A program made the position numbers and the translations under genes. Shown here in pieces: positions 53,314-62,023 of a DNA stretch of 64,000 bases. Position 1 is the first letter of the stretch. Each line of letters opens with the position of its first letter. Source of the stretch: SZAS-103 sp964640525 (GTDB lineage Bacteria; Pseudomonadota; Gammaproteobacteria; Xanthomonadales; Xanthomonadaceae); assembly GCA_964640525.1 (NCBI GenBank), contig CAZXGS010000005.1:1-64000 (forward strand). Direction: 5' to 3'. Under the pieces are notes generated by a model. The model did not search any database and was not told where the DNA came from. It saw nothing but the letters and a program-made list of their open reading frames with translations.

Positions 53314-53414
53314 CGACGCGCCGGCTCTCCCGGTGCGGCGAGTGCATGGCCAGCGGGCAGGCTTGGACCCATCTCTGCTCCCGTTGTGCCTGTCCACGAC
53401 ACGACGGAGGATGC

Positions 53415-53822
53415 ATGGCATACACAGGTTTGCTTTCCGGCTGGATCGGCATTTCGATCGGCGCCGCGCTCGGAGCGCTGCTGCGCTGGCATCTGGGCAT
53501 CTGGCTCAACCCTGTCTTTCCCACGATTCCGCTCGGCACGCTGGTCGCCAACCTGCTCGGCGGCTTGCTGATCGGTCTGGTCACCGAGTACGCCGCCATC
53601 AACGCGGCCGTGCCTCCCGCCGTACGTCTGGCCGCGGTGACCGGCTTCCTCGGCGGCTTGACCACGTTTTCGACCTTCTCGGCAGAAAACGTGAACCTGC
53701 TGCTGCACCGCGAATGGGGTTGGTCGGTCGCGCACATCGGGGCACACTTGTGCGGCAGCCTGGCGATGACCGCGACCGGCATCACGATCGTCCGCTGGCT
53801 GGCATCGAGGAACTGGGCATGA
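53415..53822 (+). CDS. crcB: Fluoride channel CrcB/Fluc
   Basis: This 135-residue four-helix fluoride-specific channel dimerises in dual topology and lets toxic fluoride leave the cytoplasm. Family motifs are IGAALGALLRWHLG, GTLVANLLGGLLIG and the central TGFLGGLTTFSTFSAEN, whose Phe box and Na+ site lie around GLTTFSTF. GGAGG lies four bases before the ATG. A fluoride riboswitch controls it, and its stop overlaps the DUF190 start by four bases. Confidence 0.97.
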   Translation: MAYTGLLSGWIGISIGAALGALLRWHLGIWLNPVFPTIPLGTLVANLLGGLLIGLVTEYAAINAAVPPAVRLAAVTGFLGGLTTFSTFSAENVNLLLHREWGWSVAHIGAHLCGSLAMTATGITIVRWLASRNWA

Positions 53823-54145
53823 GCACGTCGTGTGCGCTGCGTTTCTACCTGCATGAAAGCCGCAAGCTGCATGGCATCTTGCTGTACGAATGGCTGCTGG
53901 AGGAGGCGCGACGCAACGGCGTGCATGGCGGCTCGGCGTTTCGCGCCATCGCCGGCTACGGCCGCCACGGCGTCGTGTTCGAGCCGCACTTCTTCGAACT
54001 GGCCACGGATGCCACCGTGGTGGTGGAGTTCCTGCTCGCCAGCGAGCAGGCCGAGGCGATGCTCGAGCGCCTGCGCGAGGAGAAGATCAGCCTCTTCTAC
54101 AGCCGCTTCGCGATCGAAATTGGCGTGACCAGGCAGGACGCCTGA
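53819..54145 (+). CDS. DUF190 family protein (second copy)
   Basis: This 108-residue protein is translationally coupled to crcB (ATGA overlap). The signature reads LRFYLHESRKLHGILLYEWLLEEARRNGVHGGSAFRAIAGYGRHG, followed by VVVEFLLASEQAEAMLERLREE. PII-like fold is expected. The strict coupling to a fluoride channel suggests a role in fluoride handling or channel regulation, but no mechanism is established. Confidence 0.93.
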   Translation: MSTSCALRFYLHESRKLHGILLYEWLLEEARRNGVHGGSAFRAIAGYGRHGVVFEPHFFELATDATVVVEFLLASEQAEAMLERLREEKISLFYSRFAIEIGVTRQDA

Positions 54146-54341
54146 AAGCTGCGCCGCGCCCGATGACCGACGCTGCGCCGACGGGCACGGTCCACCTCGT
54201 CCCGCGCAGATTTCGTGACCGGTCTGGCGCCTTGCAGGACGCGTATGCACCCTTGGCCGTCCACACGCGTCCATGGCGTTCCATTCGTCGTATGCTGGGC
54301 GCGCAGGTCGCCCGTCCGCGCCACATCGTCAGCCGATCGCC

Positions 54342-55964
54342 ATGCCCGACACCGACATCCTGCAACGGCTGGAAACCCTCAACGCCATCGGCGTGGCGCT
54401 GTCCTCCGAGCCCGACCTTGCCAGCCTGCTCGAACGCATCCTGGAGGCCGCACGCGAATTCGCCGATGCCGACGGCGGCACGCTGTACCGGATCGAAAAG
54501 GACGCGCTGCGCTTCGAGGTGCTGCACAACGACACCCTCGGCCGCCACATGGGCGGAAAGACCGGTCAGCCCATCGACTTTCCTCCGATCCCGTTGTACC
54601 TGCCCGATGGAACCCGCAACGACTCGATGGTGGTGGTCCACGCCGCGCTGACCGGACAGACGGTCAACATCCCGGACGCCTACACCGCGCAGGGATACGA
54701 TTTCGCCGGCACCCGCAAGTTCGACGCCAAGACCGGCTATCACTCGCAGTCCTTCCTCACCGTGCCGATGAAGGACCACGGCGGCGCGGTGATCGGCGTG
54801 CTGCAGTTGATCAATGCCAAGGACACCGGCGGCGCGGTGCGGGCGTTCTCCAGCGACGACCAGCGGCTGGTCGAGTCGCTGGCCTCGCAGGCCGCGGTCG
54901 CGCTCAACAACCGCAAGCTGATCGAACAGCTCGAATCGCTGTTCATCGCCCTGATCAACCTGATCAACACCGCCATCGACGAGAAGTCGCCCTACACCGC
55001 CGGCCACTGCCAGCGGGTGCCGGTCCTGACCATGATGCTGGCCGATGCGGCGGCGAAGAACCACACCGGCCCGCTGGCCGACTTCCGCATGAGCGAGGCC
55101 GACCGTTACGAGCTGAACATCGCTGGCCTGCTGCACGACTGCGGCAAGATCACCACCCCGGTGCACGTGGTGGACAAGGCGACCAAGCTGGAGACGATCT
55201 TCGACCGCATCGCGCTGGTGGATGCGCGCTTCGAGATCCTCCTGCGCGACGCCCAGATCGCGCTGCTCAAGGGCACCATCTCGCGCCACGAGCATGACGA
55301 CTGGGTACGCAGGCTGCTGGCCGAACGCGAGCTGATCCGCAGCGCCAACACCGGTGGCGAGTTCATGAAGGACGAGACGGTGAAGGCAGTCAAGGACATG
55401 GCGCACCAGACCTGGCGCGACCACGAGGGCGTCGAGCATCCGCTGCTGAGCGCCGAGGAAATCACCAACCTGACCATTCGCCGCGGCACCCTCAACGATG
55501 CCGAGCGCGAGATCATCAACCGCCACATCAACCTGACCATCGACATGCTCGAAGCGCTGCCGTGGCCGGCGCACCTGACCCGCGTACCGGAGTTCGCCGG
55601 CGGCCACCACGAGCGCATGGACGGCAAGGGTTACCCGAAGGGCCTGACCCGCGAGCAGATGAGCGTGCAGGCACGGGTGATGGGCATCGCCGACATTTTC
55701 GAGGCACTGACCGCGCGCGACCGGCCGTACAAACCGGCCAAGACGCTGTCGGAGTCGCTGACCATCCTGGGACGGATGAAGGACGACCACCACGTCGATC
55801 CTGACCTGTTCGACGTGTTCATCCGCGAACGCGTGTTCCTGGACTACGCGCGGCGCTTCCTCGATCCGGAGAAGATCGACCTGCAGGCGATCGACTGGCA
55901 CAAGATGCCGGGCATCGGTGCCGAGTTGGCGGACTACATGGTGCGCAGCGAAACAGCCGGGTGA
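54342..55964 (+). CDS. GAF and HD-GYP domain c-di-GMP phosphodiesterase
   Basis: This 540-residue soluble protein has an N-terminal GAF domain (about 10-185, LQRLETLNAIGVALSSEPDL to AAVALNNRKLIEQLES) and an HD-GYP domain. The HD motif is in GLLHDCGKI (about 263-268) and the GYP motif in GGHHERMDGKGYPKGL (about 419-433). About 110 residues between HD and GYP are an insertion (AERELIRSANTGGEFMKDE region) compared with minimal HD-GYPs. It should hydrolyse c-di-GMP under control of a small GAF ligand. It starts about 200 bases after the crcB operon. Confidence 0.92.
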   Translation: MPDTDILQRLETLNAIGVALSSEPDLASLLERILEAAREFADADGGTLYRIEKDALRFEVLHNDTLGRHMGGKTGQPIDFPPIPLYLPDGTRNDSMVVVHAALTGQTVNIPDAYTAQGYDFAGTRKFDAKTGYHSQSFLTVPMKDHGGAVIGVLQLINAKDTGGAVRAFSSDDQRLVESLASQAAVALNNRKLIEQLESLFIALINLINTAIDEKSPYTAGHCQRVPVLTMMLADAAAKNHTGPLADFRMSEADRYELNIAGLLHDCGKITTPVHVVDKATKLETIFDRIALVDARFEILLRDAQIALLKGTISRHEHDDWVRRLLAERELIRSANTGGEFMKDETVKAVKDMAHQTWRDHEGVEHPLLSAEEITNLTIRRGTLNDAEREIINRHINLTIDMLEALPWPAHLTRVPEFAGGHHERMDGKGYPKGLTREQMSVQARVMGIADIFEALTARDRPYKPAKTLSESLTILGRMKDDHHVDPDLFDVFIRERVFLDYARRFLDPEKIDLQAIDWHKMPGIGAELADYMVRSETAG

Positions 55965-56055
55965 AGCGCGGGGCATGTTGGCGTGCGGCGGGTCCGTGTT
56001 GTTCGCTCACCCGCCGCGCCTGCGCCGCGTCGGCCTCTCCCGGATGGAGAGGCGA

Positions 56056-56610
56056 TCAAGTCGTGGCCATGCGTGCGATCCACGCCGCAAAGGCCTGCAT
56101 GAACCTGGCAAGATAGGCCGCGGTGTCGGCATTCACGAGCTTGCCCTCGTCATCGAACAGCGCCGCGGCATTGCCGATGTAAGCCTCGGGCTGGGCCATG
56201 GTCGGCATGTCCAGGAACATCAGTGACTGCCGCAGGTGATGATTGGCGCCAAAGCCGGCGATTGCCCCGATCGAGGCGCTGACCACGGCCGCGGGCTTGC
56301 CCGACCACACGCTCTGGCCCCACGGGCGCGAGGCAAGGTCGATGGCGTTCTTGAGCACGCCGGGCACCGAACGGTTGTATTCAGGGGTGACGAACAACAC
56401 CGCGTCGCAGGCGCGGATGGCGTCGCGGAACGCGATCCCGGCGGCGCCAGGGTCGGCCTCGTGGTCCTGATCGAACAGCGGCAGGTCGCGGATTTCCACG
56501 ATCGACGGGTGCAGCTCCTGCGGTGCGTGGGCGATCAGTGCATGGGCGAGTTTGCGGTTGAACGACTGCTTGCGCAGGCTGCCGACGATCACGGCGACGT
56601 TACGGGTCAT
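56056..56610 (-). CDS. NAD(P)H-dependent FMN reductase family protein
   Basis: This 184-residue flavodoxin-fold reductase has the FMN phosphate loop VAVIVGSLRKQSFNRKLA (about 5-22) and the isoalloxazine motif VLFVTPEYNRSVPGVLKNAIDLAS, as in E. coli ChrR/YieF quinone and chromate reductases. It probably makes two-electron reductions of quinones, limiting redox cycling. It is a single gene transcribed toward the HD-GYP gene. Confidence 0.9.
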   Translation of the reverse strand: MTRNVAVIVGSLRKQSFNRKLAHALIAHAPQELHPSIVEIRDLPLFDQDHEADPGAAGIAFRDAIRACDAVLFVTPEYNRSVPGVLKNAIDLASRPWGQSVWSGKPAAVVSASIGAIAGFGANHHLRQSLMFLDMPTMAQPEAYIGNAAALFDDEGKLVNADTAAYLARFMQAFAAWIARMATT

Positions 56611-56834
56611 GGTTCGGCTCGGTGAGGGTGCGTTCGCATGATCGCCCGGATGATCGGCTGCGAAAAGCCCCCGCGCCCGCATCGAATCGTTGCACACATG
56701 CGATGGCCGACTCCTGTGCAAAGCCGGCACTGCGCCACCTGGTGCATCGACCGTTCGGCGGCAACCGCTTGCAGTTCACCGCTGATGTCGTAGGATGGCC
56801 TTCAACCCCGCTCCGCACGCCGCGGAGGTGCACC

Positions 56835-57074
56835 ATGCGCGAAAAGCGCCACGCTTTGCCCGAATCCGGGCCTTCCCTGCGTCGCCACCTGAACGTCGAT
56901 CAACAACGGGTGCTGCCCGAGGTCGAATCCTTCGGCTGGCAACTGGAGTTCGTCCGCCACCCGCAGTCGTTCGATCAGGTCGCGGTGATGTACGACGTGC
57001 GTCGTCACCATTACGCGGTGCTGGAGGACGACGGTCGACTCAACGAGTACCCGGCCATCGCGCTGCGGTACTGA
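56835..57074 (+). CDS. Small conserved-type protein, 79 residues, function unknown
   Basis: The ATG follows a perfect GGAGG ribosome site. The protein is soluble and charged (REKRHALPESGPSLRRHLNVDQQRVLPEVESFGWQLEFVRHP), with a C-terminal beta-like portion (VAVMYDVRRHHYAVLEDDG). No signal peptide or known motif is visible. The regular reading frame and strong ribosome site support a real gene. Confidence 0.7.
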   Translation: MREKRHALPESGPSLRRHLNVDQQRVLPEVESFGWQLEFVRHPQSFDQVAVMYDVRRHHYAVLEDDGRLNEYPAIALRY

Positions 57075-57202
57075 TCGACGGCGGTCCGCCGGGGCGCTGC
57101 TGCCGCGGTTGACGGGCGTCAACAAATTCATGTGCGCACGTCGTAAGCTGGCCATGCATCATGCACGGCCCCCTTCCGCCTGAACGCAAGTCGAGGATTG
57201 CC

Positions 57203-57637
57203 ATGTCATCCACCGGGCTCGATTTCACCTCCTCCGACACGTCCGCGACGGGCGCGTACCTGGTCACCGGTGTCGATCTGGTCGCCATCGATGCGGCCGC
57301 CAGCCATGCCGGGCTGCAGGTGCACAAGATCGACTTCAGCCGCGTTGCCGACCTGCCGCAGGCGCTGGCCAGCGTGGCTGGAAGTTTCGATGCAGGCGCG
57401 GTTGCGCCGACCCATTGCGCCGGTTTGCTGGCCACCTTGAACGGTGCGACCGGAGCCGGCGTGCACGGGCAAGTGGTGCTGATCGACAATGCCGACACCT
57501 TGAACCACCACCGCCGCGAGGACTTTACCCGCCTGCTGGACACGTTCGAGGATGCCGCGCGCCAAGGCGCGTCCGGCGGCGCGGTGTTCTGGGCCTTCAT
57601 CGCCCTCGACGACGCCGATTTCGCCGGCGGCGGCTGA
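57203..57637 (+). CDS. Barstar-like protein, 144 residues
   Basis: The arrangement GLQVHKIDFSRVADLPQALASVAGSFD, then a loop with HCAGLLATLNG, then VVLIDNADTL, EDFTRLLDTFEDAARQG and FIALDD resembles the barstar (barnase inhibitor) fold: strand, helix, helix, strand, helix, strand. No barnase-like RNase gene is adjacent. If correct it could be an orphan immunity protein. The assignment rests on pattern only. GAGG lies six bases before the ATG. Confidence 0.5.
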   Translation: MSSTGLDFTSSDTSATGAYLVTGVDLVAIDAAASHAGLQVHKIDFSRVADLPQALASVAGSFDAGAVAPTHCAGLLATLNGATGAGVHGQVVLIDNADTLNHHRREDFTRLLDTFEDAARQGASGGAVFWAFIALDDADFAGGG

Positions 57638-57708
57638 GAGCGTCGCCTCGCGTTTCCCGCGACGGCTCGCCTTGTTACGATCACCGCATCCCAACGCAAG
57701 GCCGCCGC

Positions 57709-58287
57709 ATGCCTTCCGACGCTACTGCCGACACCGTGGCGGCGCGCGCCACACCCTCGACCACCGGCTTTTCGTTCACCGCCACCTGGCGCAATCTGCA
57801 ACCGGCTGACGCCGCGCAGGTGCGCGAGTTCTGGCTCGCCCACCACGCGATCCCGAACCTGGCCGATGCCGACCGCCGGCTGGCGCAGGTGGCGATGATC
57901 GCCCGCGACGCAAGCGGCGCAATTGCCGCGGTGTCCACCGCCCTGCCCCTGCTGCCCCCGCGCTTCGGCCAACCGGTGTACTACTTCCGCGCCTTCATCG
58001 CGCCGCAATGGCGCACGTCCAAGTTGGTGCGCGAGATCACCCATCGCTCCTGCGACGCACTGGAAGCCTTTGCGCGCGCGCGCGACTTCCCCTGCATCGG
58101 CGTGCTGCTGGAGCTGGAGAACGAAGGCTTCTACCGTGCGCTGCGCAAGCCTGTGTGGTGGAACCCACGTTTCTACTACGCGGGTCGCAGCGAGCGCGGT
58201 CTGGAAGTGCGGGTGTACTACTTCGACGGCGCGCGCCTGAAGAGTGCCGAGCAGGTAGGCCGAATCCGGCTGCCGGCGCATCCGTGA
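57709..58287 (+). CDS. Hypothetical protein with GNAT-like pattern
   Basis: This 192-residue soluble protein has a low-complexity N-terminus and a central region (RNLQPADAAQVREFWLAHHAI, AMIARDASGAIAAVSTALPLLPPRFGQPVYYFRAFIAPQWRTSKLVREITHRSCDAL) that follows the strand-helix order of GNAT acetyltransferases. It lacks a clear Q/RxxGxG/A acyl-CoA loop. Function is unknown. It lies 71 bases after the barstar-like gene on the same strand. Confidence 0.6.
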   Translation: MPSDATADTVAARATPSTTGFSFTATWRNLQPADAAQVREFWLAHHAIPNLADADRRLAQVAMIARDASGAIAAVSTALPLLPPRFGQPVYYFRAFIAPQWRTSKLVREITHRSCDALEAFARARDFPCIGVLLELENEGFYRALRKPVWWNPRFYYAGRSERGLEVRVYYFDGARLKSAEQVGRIRLPAHP

Positions 58288-58369
58288 AGCCGCCGTGGCC
58301 TGAAGCTTCAGCTCCGGCGGGCGTTGAATCGTGGGTATTCCAAAGCTCCGCGACCCCGATCAGCACACC

Positions 58370-58849
58370 TCAACCCGCCGCCGGGTCGGCCAGCGTGGCC
58401 AGATCGGCCGCATCGACGAAGTGCAAGGATTCGGAATTCACGCAGTAGCGCAGGTGGGTCGGCGGCGGCCCGTCCGGGAACACGTGGCCAAGGTGCCCCG
58501 CGCAACGCACGCACAGGATCTCGTCGCGGATCATGCCGTGGCTGCGATCGCGCGCGGTGGTCACGTTTCCCGCCGCGATCGGCCGGAAGAAGCTCGGCCA
58601 GCCGGTGCCGGAGTGGAACTTGCCATCAGAGCGGAACAGCGGCAGGTGGCAACAGATGCAGGCGTAAACGCCGTCACGGTGATTGTCCAGCAGGGTGCCG
58701 CAAAACGGCGCCTCGGTGCCCTTGCCGCGCGCGATGCGGTATTGCTCGGGGCTGAGCAGCGCCTGCCACTGCGCGTCGGATTTGACCACTGGCAGGGATT
58801 CCAGCGGGCCAACCAGTTCGCCCGCGCGGTTGAAGACCTTGACCTGCAT
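58370..58849 (-). CDS. msrB: Peptide-methionine (R)-S-oxide reductase MsrB
   Basis: MsrB repairs the R epimer of methionine sulphoxide in proteins. The catalytic Cys lies in LRYCVNSESLHF near the C-terminus. The two CxxC zinc sites are in YACICCHLPLF and ILCVRCAGHLGHVF, and the substrate site is in FHSGTGWPSFFRPI. It has 159 residues with no signal peptide. Its start is 46 bases from the DDAH-family stop. Confidence 0.95.
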   Translation of the reverse strand: MQVKVFNRAGELVGPLESLPVVKSDAQWQALLSPEQYRIARGKGTEAPFCGTLLDNHRDGVYACICCHLPLFRSDGKFHSGTGWPSFFRPIAAGNVTTARDRSHGMIRDEILCVRCAGHLGHVFPDGPPPTHLRYCVNSESLHFVDAADLATLADPAAG

Positions 58850-58894
58850 CGCATCGCCCTCCCGTTGCCGCCCGGTTTCCCTGCCTGCACCGCC

Positions 58895-59671
58895 TCAGCC
58901 GGTTCGGCCGGAAAACACGATGCTGCAGCAGGTCGTGGCGCCCTCGGCCTTCTGCAACTCCGACAGATCCACCGCAATCACCGGGATGCCGGCGCGCTCC
59001 AGGCGTTCGCGGGTGCGCGGGAAGCTGCCCGGATGGATGACGCCGTTGCCGCCCACCCACAGCGCGTTGGCGGCGTGTTCTTCCAGCGGATCGACCTCGA
59101 TCAGCCGATAACCCGCAAACGACTCGCGATCCACCCACTGAGGCTGGATCAGCAGGGTCTCAGGCGCGACCTGGGTCACCGCCGACTTCAGGTGCAGGCA
59201 GGCGCGGGTGGGGACACCCCGCACCACGTAACCGAACGGCTGCAAGCGCTCGGCAAGCTCGGCGACACCCTCGGCACTGGTGCGCGCCGCCTGGCCGACG
59301 AAGACCTTGCGCCCGACCCTCAGCACGTCGCCGCCATCCAGCGTCGCCGGCGCCTGCATCGATTGCAGCGGGCGATGGTGGCCCAGCGCCTGCGCCACGC
59401 TGGCGCCTTCCGCGCGCCGTGAGGGCGCGCCAGGACGGGTCATCACCGCAACCTCGTCCACCACCACCGCCACGTCCTCGACGAACACCGCATCGGGCAT
59501 CGCATCGGCCGCCGGCAACGCGATCACCTCGCAGCCCAGCGCGGTGAGTGCATCGCGGTAGGCGGTGTGCTGCGCGCGCGCCCTTGCCACGTCGATCGGG
59601 TGGCGATCGACGAAGGAAAGTTGGCAATCGGCGAGCGAGGCGCTGACCTCGCGGGTGATGGCGATGGGCAT
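58895..59671 (-). CDS. Dimethylarginine dimethylaminohydrolase (DDAH) family protein
   Basis: This 258-residue protein has the pentein fold of the guanidine-modifying superfamily. The acidic substrate-binding segment is DAVFVEDVAVV, the TLDGGDVLRVGRKVFVG segment carries an acidic residue, the catalytic His is in ACLHLKSAVTQV, and the nucleophilic Cys is in GATTCCSIVF near the end. DDAHs convert methylated arginine to citrulline and an amine; related enzymes act on other guanidines. The ATG chosen gives the family N-terminus PIAITREVSASL. Confidence 0.88.
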   Translation of the reverse strand: MPIAITREVSASLADCQLSFVDRHPIDVARARAQHTAYRDALTALGCEVIALPAADAMPDAVFVEDVAVVVDEVAVMTRPGAPSRRAEGASVAQALGHHRPLQSMQAPATLDGGDVLRVGRKVFVGQAARTSAEGVAELAERLQPFGYVVRGVPTRACLHLKSAVTQVAPETLLIQPQWVDRESFAGYRLIEVDPLEEHAANALWVGGNGVIHPGSFPRTRERLERAGIPVIAVDLSELQKAEGATTCCSIVFSGRTG

Positions 59672-60051
59672 GGGAAAGTCGGCTCCGGGAGGATCGAAGG
59701 GAAAGGCACGCAGGCTTGCGAACATGCTGGACGCACCGGAAGGAATCGGCAAGCATCGGCGCATGACGCACGCAACGGCGCGCAAAGGCGCGGCGCGCAG
59801 GGCTGTCCACGCGAACGGCTGGCCGCATCGAAAGGCATCGCGGCTTCTGACTGGCGCCGTGTCGCAGTGGTGAATGAGGCAAAAACTGGCTTTGGTTCGT
59901 CATTCCCGCGCGCATCTGGCGGGAATGACGAACTGAGATTCAGCGATCATCAGGTCGCGGCTTGCTCCAGCCGGAACGCCTGCACCGCTTGCAGCACCCG
60001 CGAGGCCATGCGCCGCCCGCGGCGATCACCCCTCCGCGGCGGTGCCGGCGA
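59672..60051. other. Spacer with a perfect 14-bp inverted repeat
   Basis: No gene is supported. The inverted repeat GTTCGTCATTCCCG (59895-59908) with CGGGAATGACGAAC (59920-59933) is separated by an 11-base loop. It is a relative of the dispersed GTCATCCC elements and could act as a bidirectional terminator for the genes on either side. Confidence 0.7.
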
Positions 60052-61113
60052 TCATGCGCCCGCGCTTTCCGGATCGAAACACACCACGCGATTGCCTTCC
60101 TGCTTGGCACGCGCCAGCGCGTCGTCGGTCGTCTTGAGCAAGGTGGTTGCATCCTCGCCAGCGTCGACATCCAGCGTGGCCAAGCCGAAGCTGGCGGTAG
60201 CCGCCAATCGCGTGTCGGACTGCGCGCGTGCATGCTGCTCGATCTCGCTGCGCAAGGCCTCGGCCAGGGTCATTCCGCCGGCAAGCGGCGTCCCCGGCAA
60301 CACGATGCACAGCTCGCCGTCGCCGTAGCGGCCGGCGATGTCCACCTGCCGCAACTCGTCGCGGACCAGGCCACCGAGTTCGCGCAGCAGCGCATCGCCG
60401 CCGGCCAGGCCGCCGACTGCATTGATCGCCTTGAAGTGGTCCACCGCCAACATCACCATCGACAGCGGCGTGCCGAAACGGTGTGCACGCTCCACCTCCA
60501 CGTCGAGGCGTTCGAGCAGCGCGCGACGGTTGAGCAGGCCGGTCAAAGCGTCGATGCTCGCCAAGCGGGCGTTTTCCGCAAGCGCTGCATCCAGCCCCTG
60601 CCGGCAAGCGTTGCGGTCGATCAGCGCCATCGCCAACCGCGACAGCCGCAGCAGCCAATCGACCTGTGCCGGGTCCGGCATTCTCGCTTGGGTGTCGAGC
60701 ACGCACAGGGCGCCGATTCGCTGGCCATCGGCAGCCTCCAGACTTGCACCCGCATACATGCGCAGGCCGCGCGGACCGACCACGGACGGCAGCTTGGCCG
60801 TGCGCGGATCGGCCAACAGGTCGGCGATCAGCAACGGCTCCTGCTGCAGGATCGTCCACGCGCTGCAATCCTCGTCACGCGCCCGCGCGTCCGCGGGCAT
60901 GCCGTACGCGGCAAGGGTCCAGACCCGATCGGCATCCACCAGCGCCAACTGGGCGCAGGGTGCGTCGCAGACCCGCGCCGCCCATTCGACCAGGGTGTCG
61001 AAGGCCTCCTCGGCCGGCGTGTCCAGCACCTGGCAGCGATGCAGCGCGGCGAGGCGGAGTTCTTCATCGGCAGGCCGCGGGATGGCCGCGGCATGCGTGG
61101 TCGGAGCGGTCAT
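60052..61113 (-). CDS. GAF domain protein with degenerate GGDEF domain
   Basis: In this 353-residue soluble protein, residues 25-165 are a GAF domain (FDTLVEWAARVCDAPCAQLALVDADRVWTLAAYG to IGALCVLDTQ). Residues 190-350 are a GGDEF domain (ASIDALTGLLNRRALLERL). The signature loop reads GDGEL instead of GG(D/E)EF, the first metal Asp is Ala (VMLAVDHFKAIN) and the usual ND is NA, so cyclase activity is unlikely. The inhibitory-site motif RQVD is intact five residues before the loop, so the domain may bind c-di-GMP as a receptor. Confidence 0.85.
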   Translation of the reverse strand: MTAPTTHAAAIPRPADEELRLAALHRCQVLDTPAEEAFDTLVEWAARVCDAPCAQLALVDADRVWTLAAYGMPADARARDEDCSAWTILQQEPLLIADLLADPRTAKLPSVVGPRGLRMYAGASLEAADGQRIGALCVLDTQARMPDPAQVDWLLRLSRLAMALIDRNACRQGLDAALAENARLASIDALTGLLNRRALLERLDVEVERAHRFGTPLSMVMLAVDHFKAINAVGGLAGGDALLRELGGLVRDELRQVDIAGRYGDGELCIVLPGTPLAGGMTLAEALRSEIEQHARAQSDTRLAATASFGLATLDVDAGEDATTLLKTTDDALARAKQEGNRVVCFDPESAGA

Positions 61114-61206
61114 CGGAGAACCCGGGATGGACGTTGCGCAAAAGCTTCCGCGGCACGGATGCCATGGTCAAGGATCGGCCTGAACGCGCGGTTCATCCGC
61201 GCCGCC

Positions 61207-61779
61207 TCAGCGCGCCGCGTGGCGGCTGTAGTAGGCGATCAGCCGTGCCTGCGCGAGGACATGGCCGTGCATCGCCGCCTCCAGCGCCGTGCGATCGGGT
61301 GCATGCAGATCGCCGGGCATCACGTCCAGTGCGTAAAGCGTGTGGATGTAGCGGTGTCGCCCGACCGGAGGGCAGGCGCCGCCGAACGCGGTCTTGCCCC
61401 AGTCGTTGCGGCCCAGGCGGGTGCCGGGCGGCAATGCCGCGCTGGCCACGCCCTCCGGCAGACCGGTCGCCGACACCGGCAGGTCGTACACGATCCAGTG
61501 CGTCCAGGTGCGCTGCGGTGTTGCCGGATCGGGGGCATCGGGGTCGGTCACCAGCAATGCCAGGCTCCTGGTTCCGGCCGGAACACCGTGCCAGGCCAGC
61601 GGCGGCGACACGCCGGCGCCGTCGCAGGTGAACCGGGTCGGCAAACGGTCGGCGTTGGCGAATGCCGCAGAGGTCAACATCAGCGTCGATGGTGCTGCCG
61701 GCGATGCATCGGCTCCGGGCGTTGGCGCCGAAGCCAGCGCCATTGCCGACAGGCCGATCACGAATGCATGGCTGCGCAT
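61207..61779 (-). CDS. Exported YbhB/YbcL family (PEBP-like) protein
   Basis: This 190-residue protein with a signal peptide (RSHAFVIGLSAMALASAPTPGADA) has the phosphatidylethanolamine-binding-protein fold: PTRFTCDGAGVSPPLAW, LVTDPDAPDPATPQRTWTHWIVYDLP (anion site DPDAP ... HWIVY) and YIHTLYALDV. Bacterial family members are of unknown role. The ATG lies three bases from the end of an inverted-repeat element, and the only ribosome-site-like GAGG is inside that element's terminal repeat. Confidence 0.85.
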   Translation of the reverse strand: MRSHAFVIGLSAMALASAPTPGADASPAAPSTLMLTSAAFANADRLPTRFTCDGAGVSPPLAWHGVPAGTRSLALLVTDPDAPDPATPQRTWTHWIVYDLPVSATGLPEGVASAALPPGTRLGRNDWGKTAFGGACPPVGRHRYIHTLYALDVMPGDLHAPDRTALEAAMHGHVLAQARLIAYYSRHAAR

Positions 61780-61781
61780 GG

Positions 61782-61939
61782 GGGAACCTCGAAAAAATCG
61801 GCTTTTGCTCGTCATCCCCGCGCAGGCGTGGATCCCGAGACATTGGGTATCAACAACTTGCAAGACACTGGATTGACCGGCTACGCCGTTGTGAAGCGCT
61901 TCAGCTTTCGCTGGAATGACGGAGTTTTTCGAGGTTCCC
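61782..61939. mobile_element. Inverted-repeat-bounded element, copy 2 (158 bp)
   Basis: The terminal inverted repeats GGGAACCTCGAAAAA and TTTTTCGAGGTTCCC are perfect. Inside, read on the opposite strand, are the landmarks shared with copy 1 at 17467-17674: gaagcgcttcacaacggcg, ccagtgtcttgcaag and gcctgcgcggggatgacgag. It is shorter by 50 bases and has no coding capacity. Confidence 0.75.
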
Positions 61940-62023
61940 ATGACGCGCGTTCCTCGGCTGCAGGATGCCGACCGCCAACTGCAGCCATCGTCAGGCCCGC
62001 AGCCAAGCCGCAGGCGCCCGGGA

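Larger units (their letters stand above)
52447..53414. other. Repeat-filled spacer upstream of crcB
   Basis: 968 bases hold no gene. From left to right: an inverted copy of the array unit (about 52579-52604), a tandem 35-bp array (52633-53215) broken by a 100-N gap, and the second fluoride riboswitch with the crcB leader. The minus-strand frames through the array are open in all three phases purely because the unit has no stop codon in any phase. Confidence 0.8.

Noticed and set aside
52462..53747. Long minus-strand frame of about 420 codons through the 35-bp array
   Set aside because: It is open only because the repeat unit has no stops in any phase; it includes the N gap and crcB antisense, with no start signal or recognisable protein.
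59565..59873. 102-codon plus-strand frame
   Set aside because: It mostly overlaps the DDAH-family gene on the other strand and has no protein-like composition.
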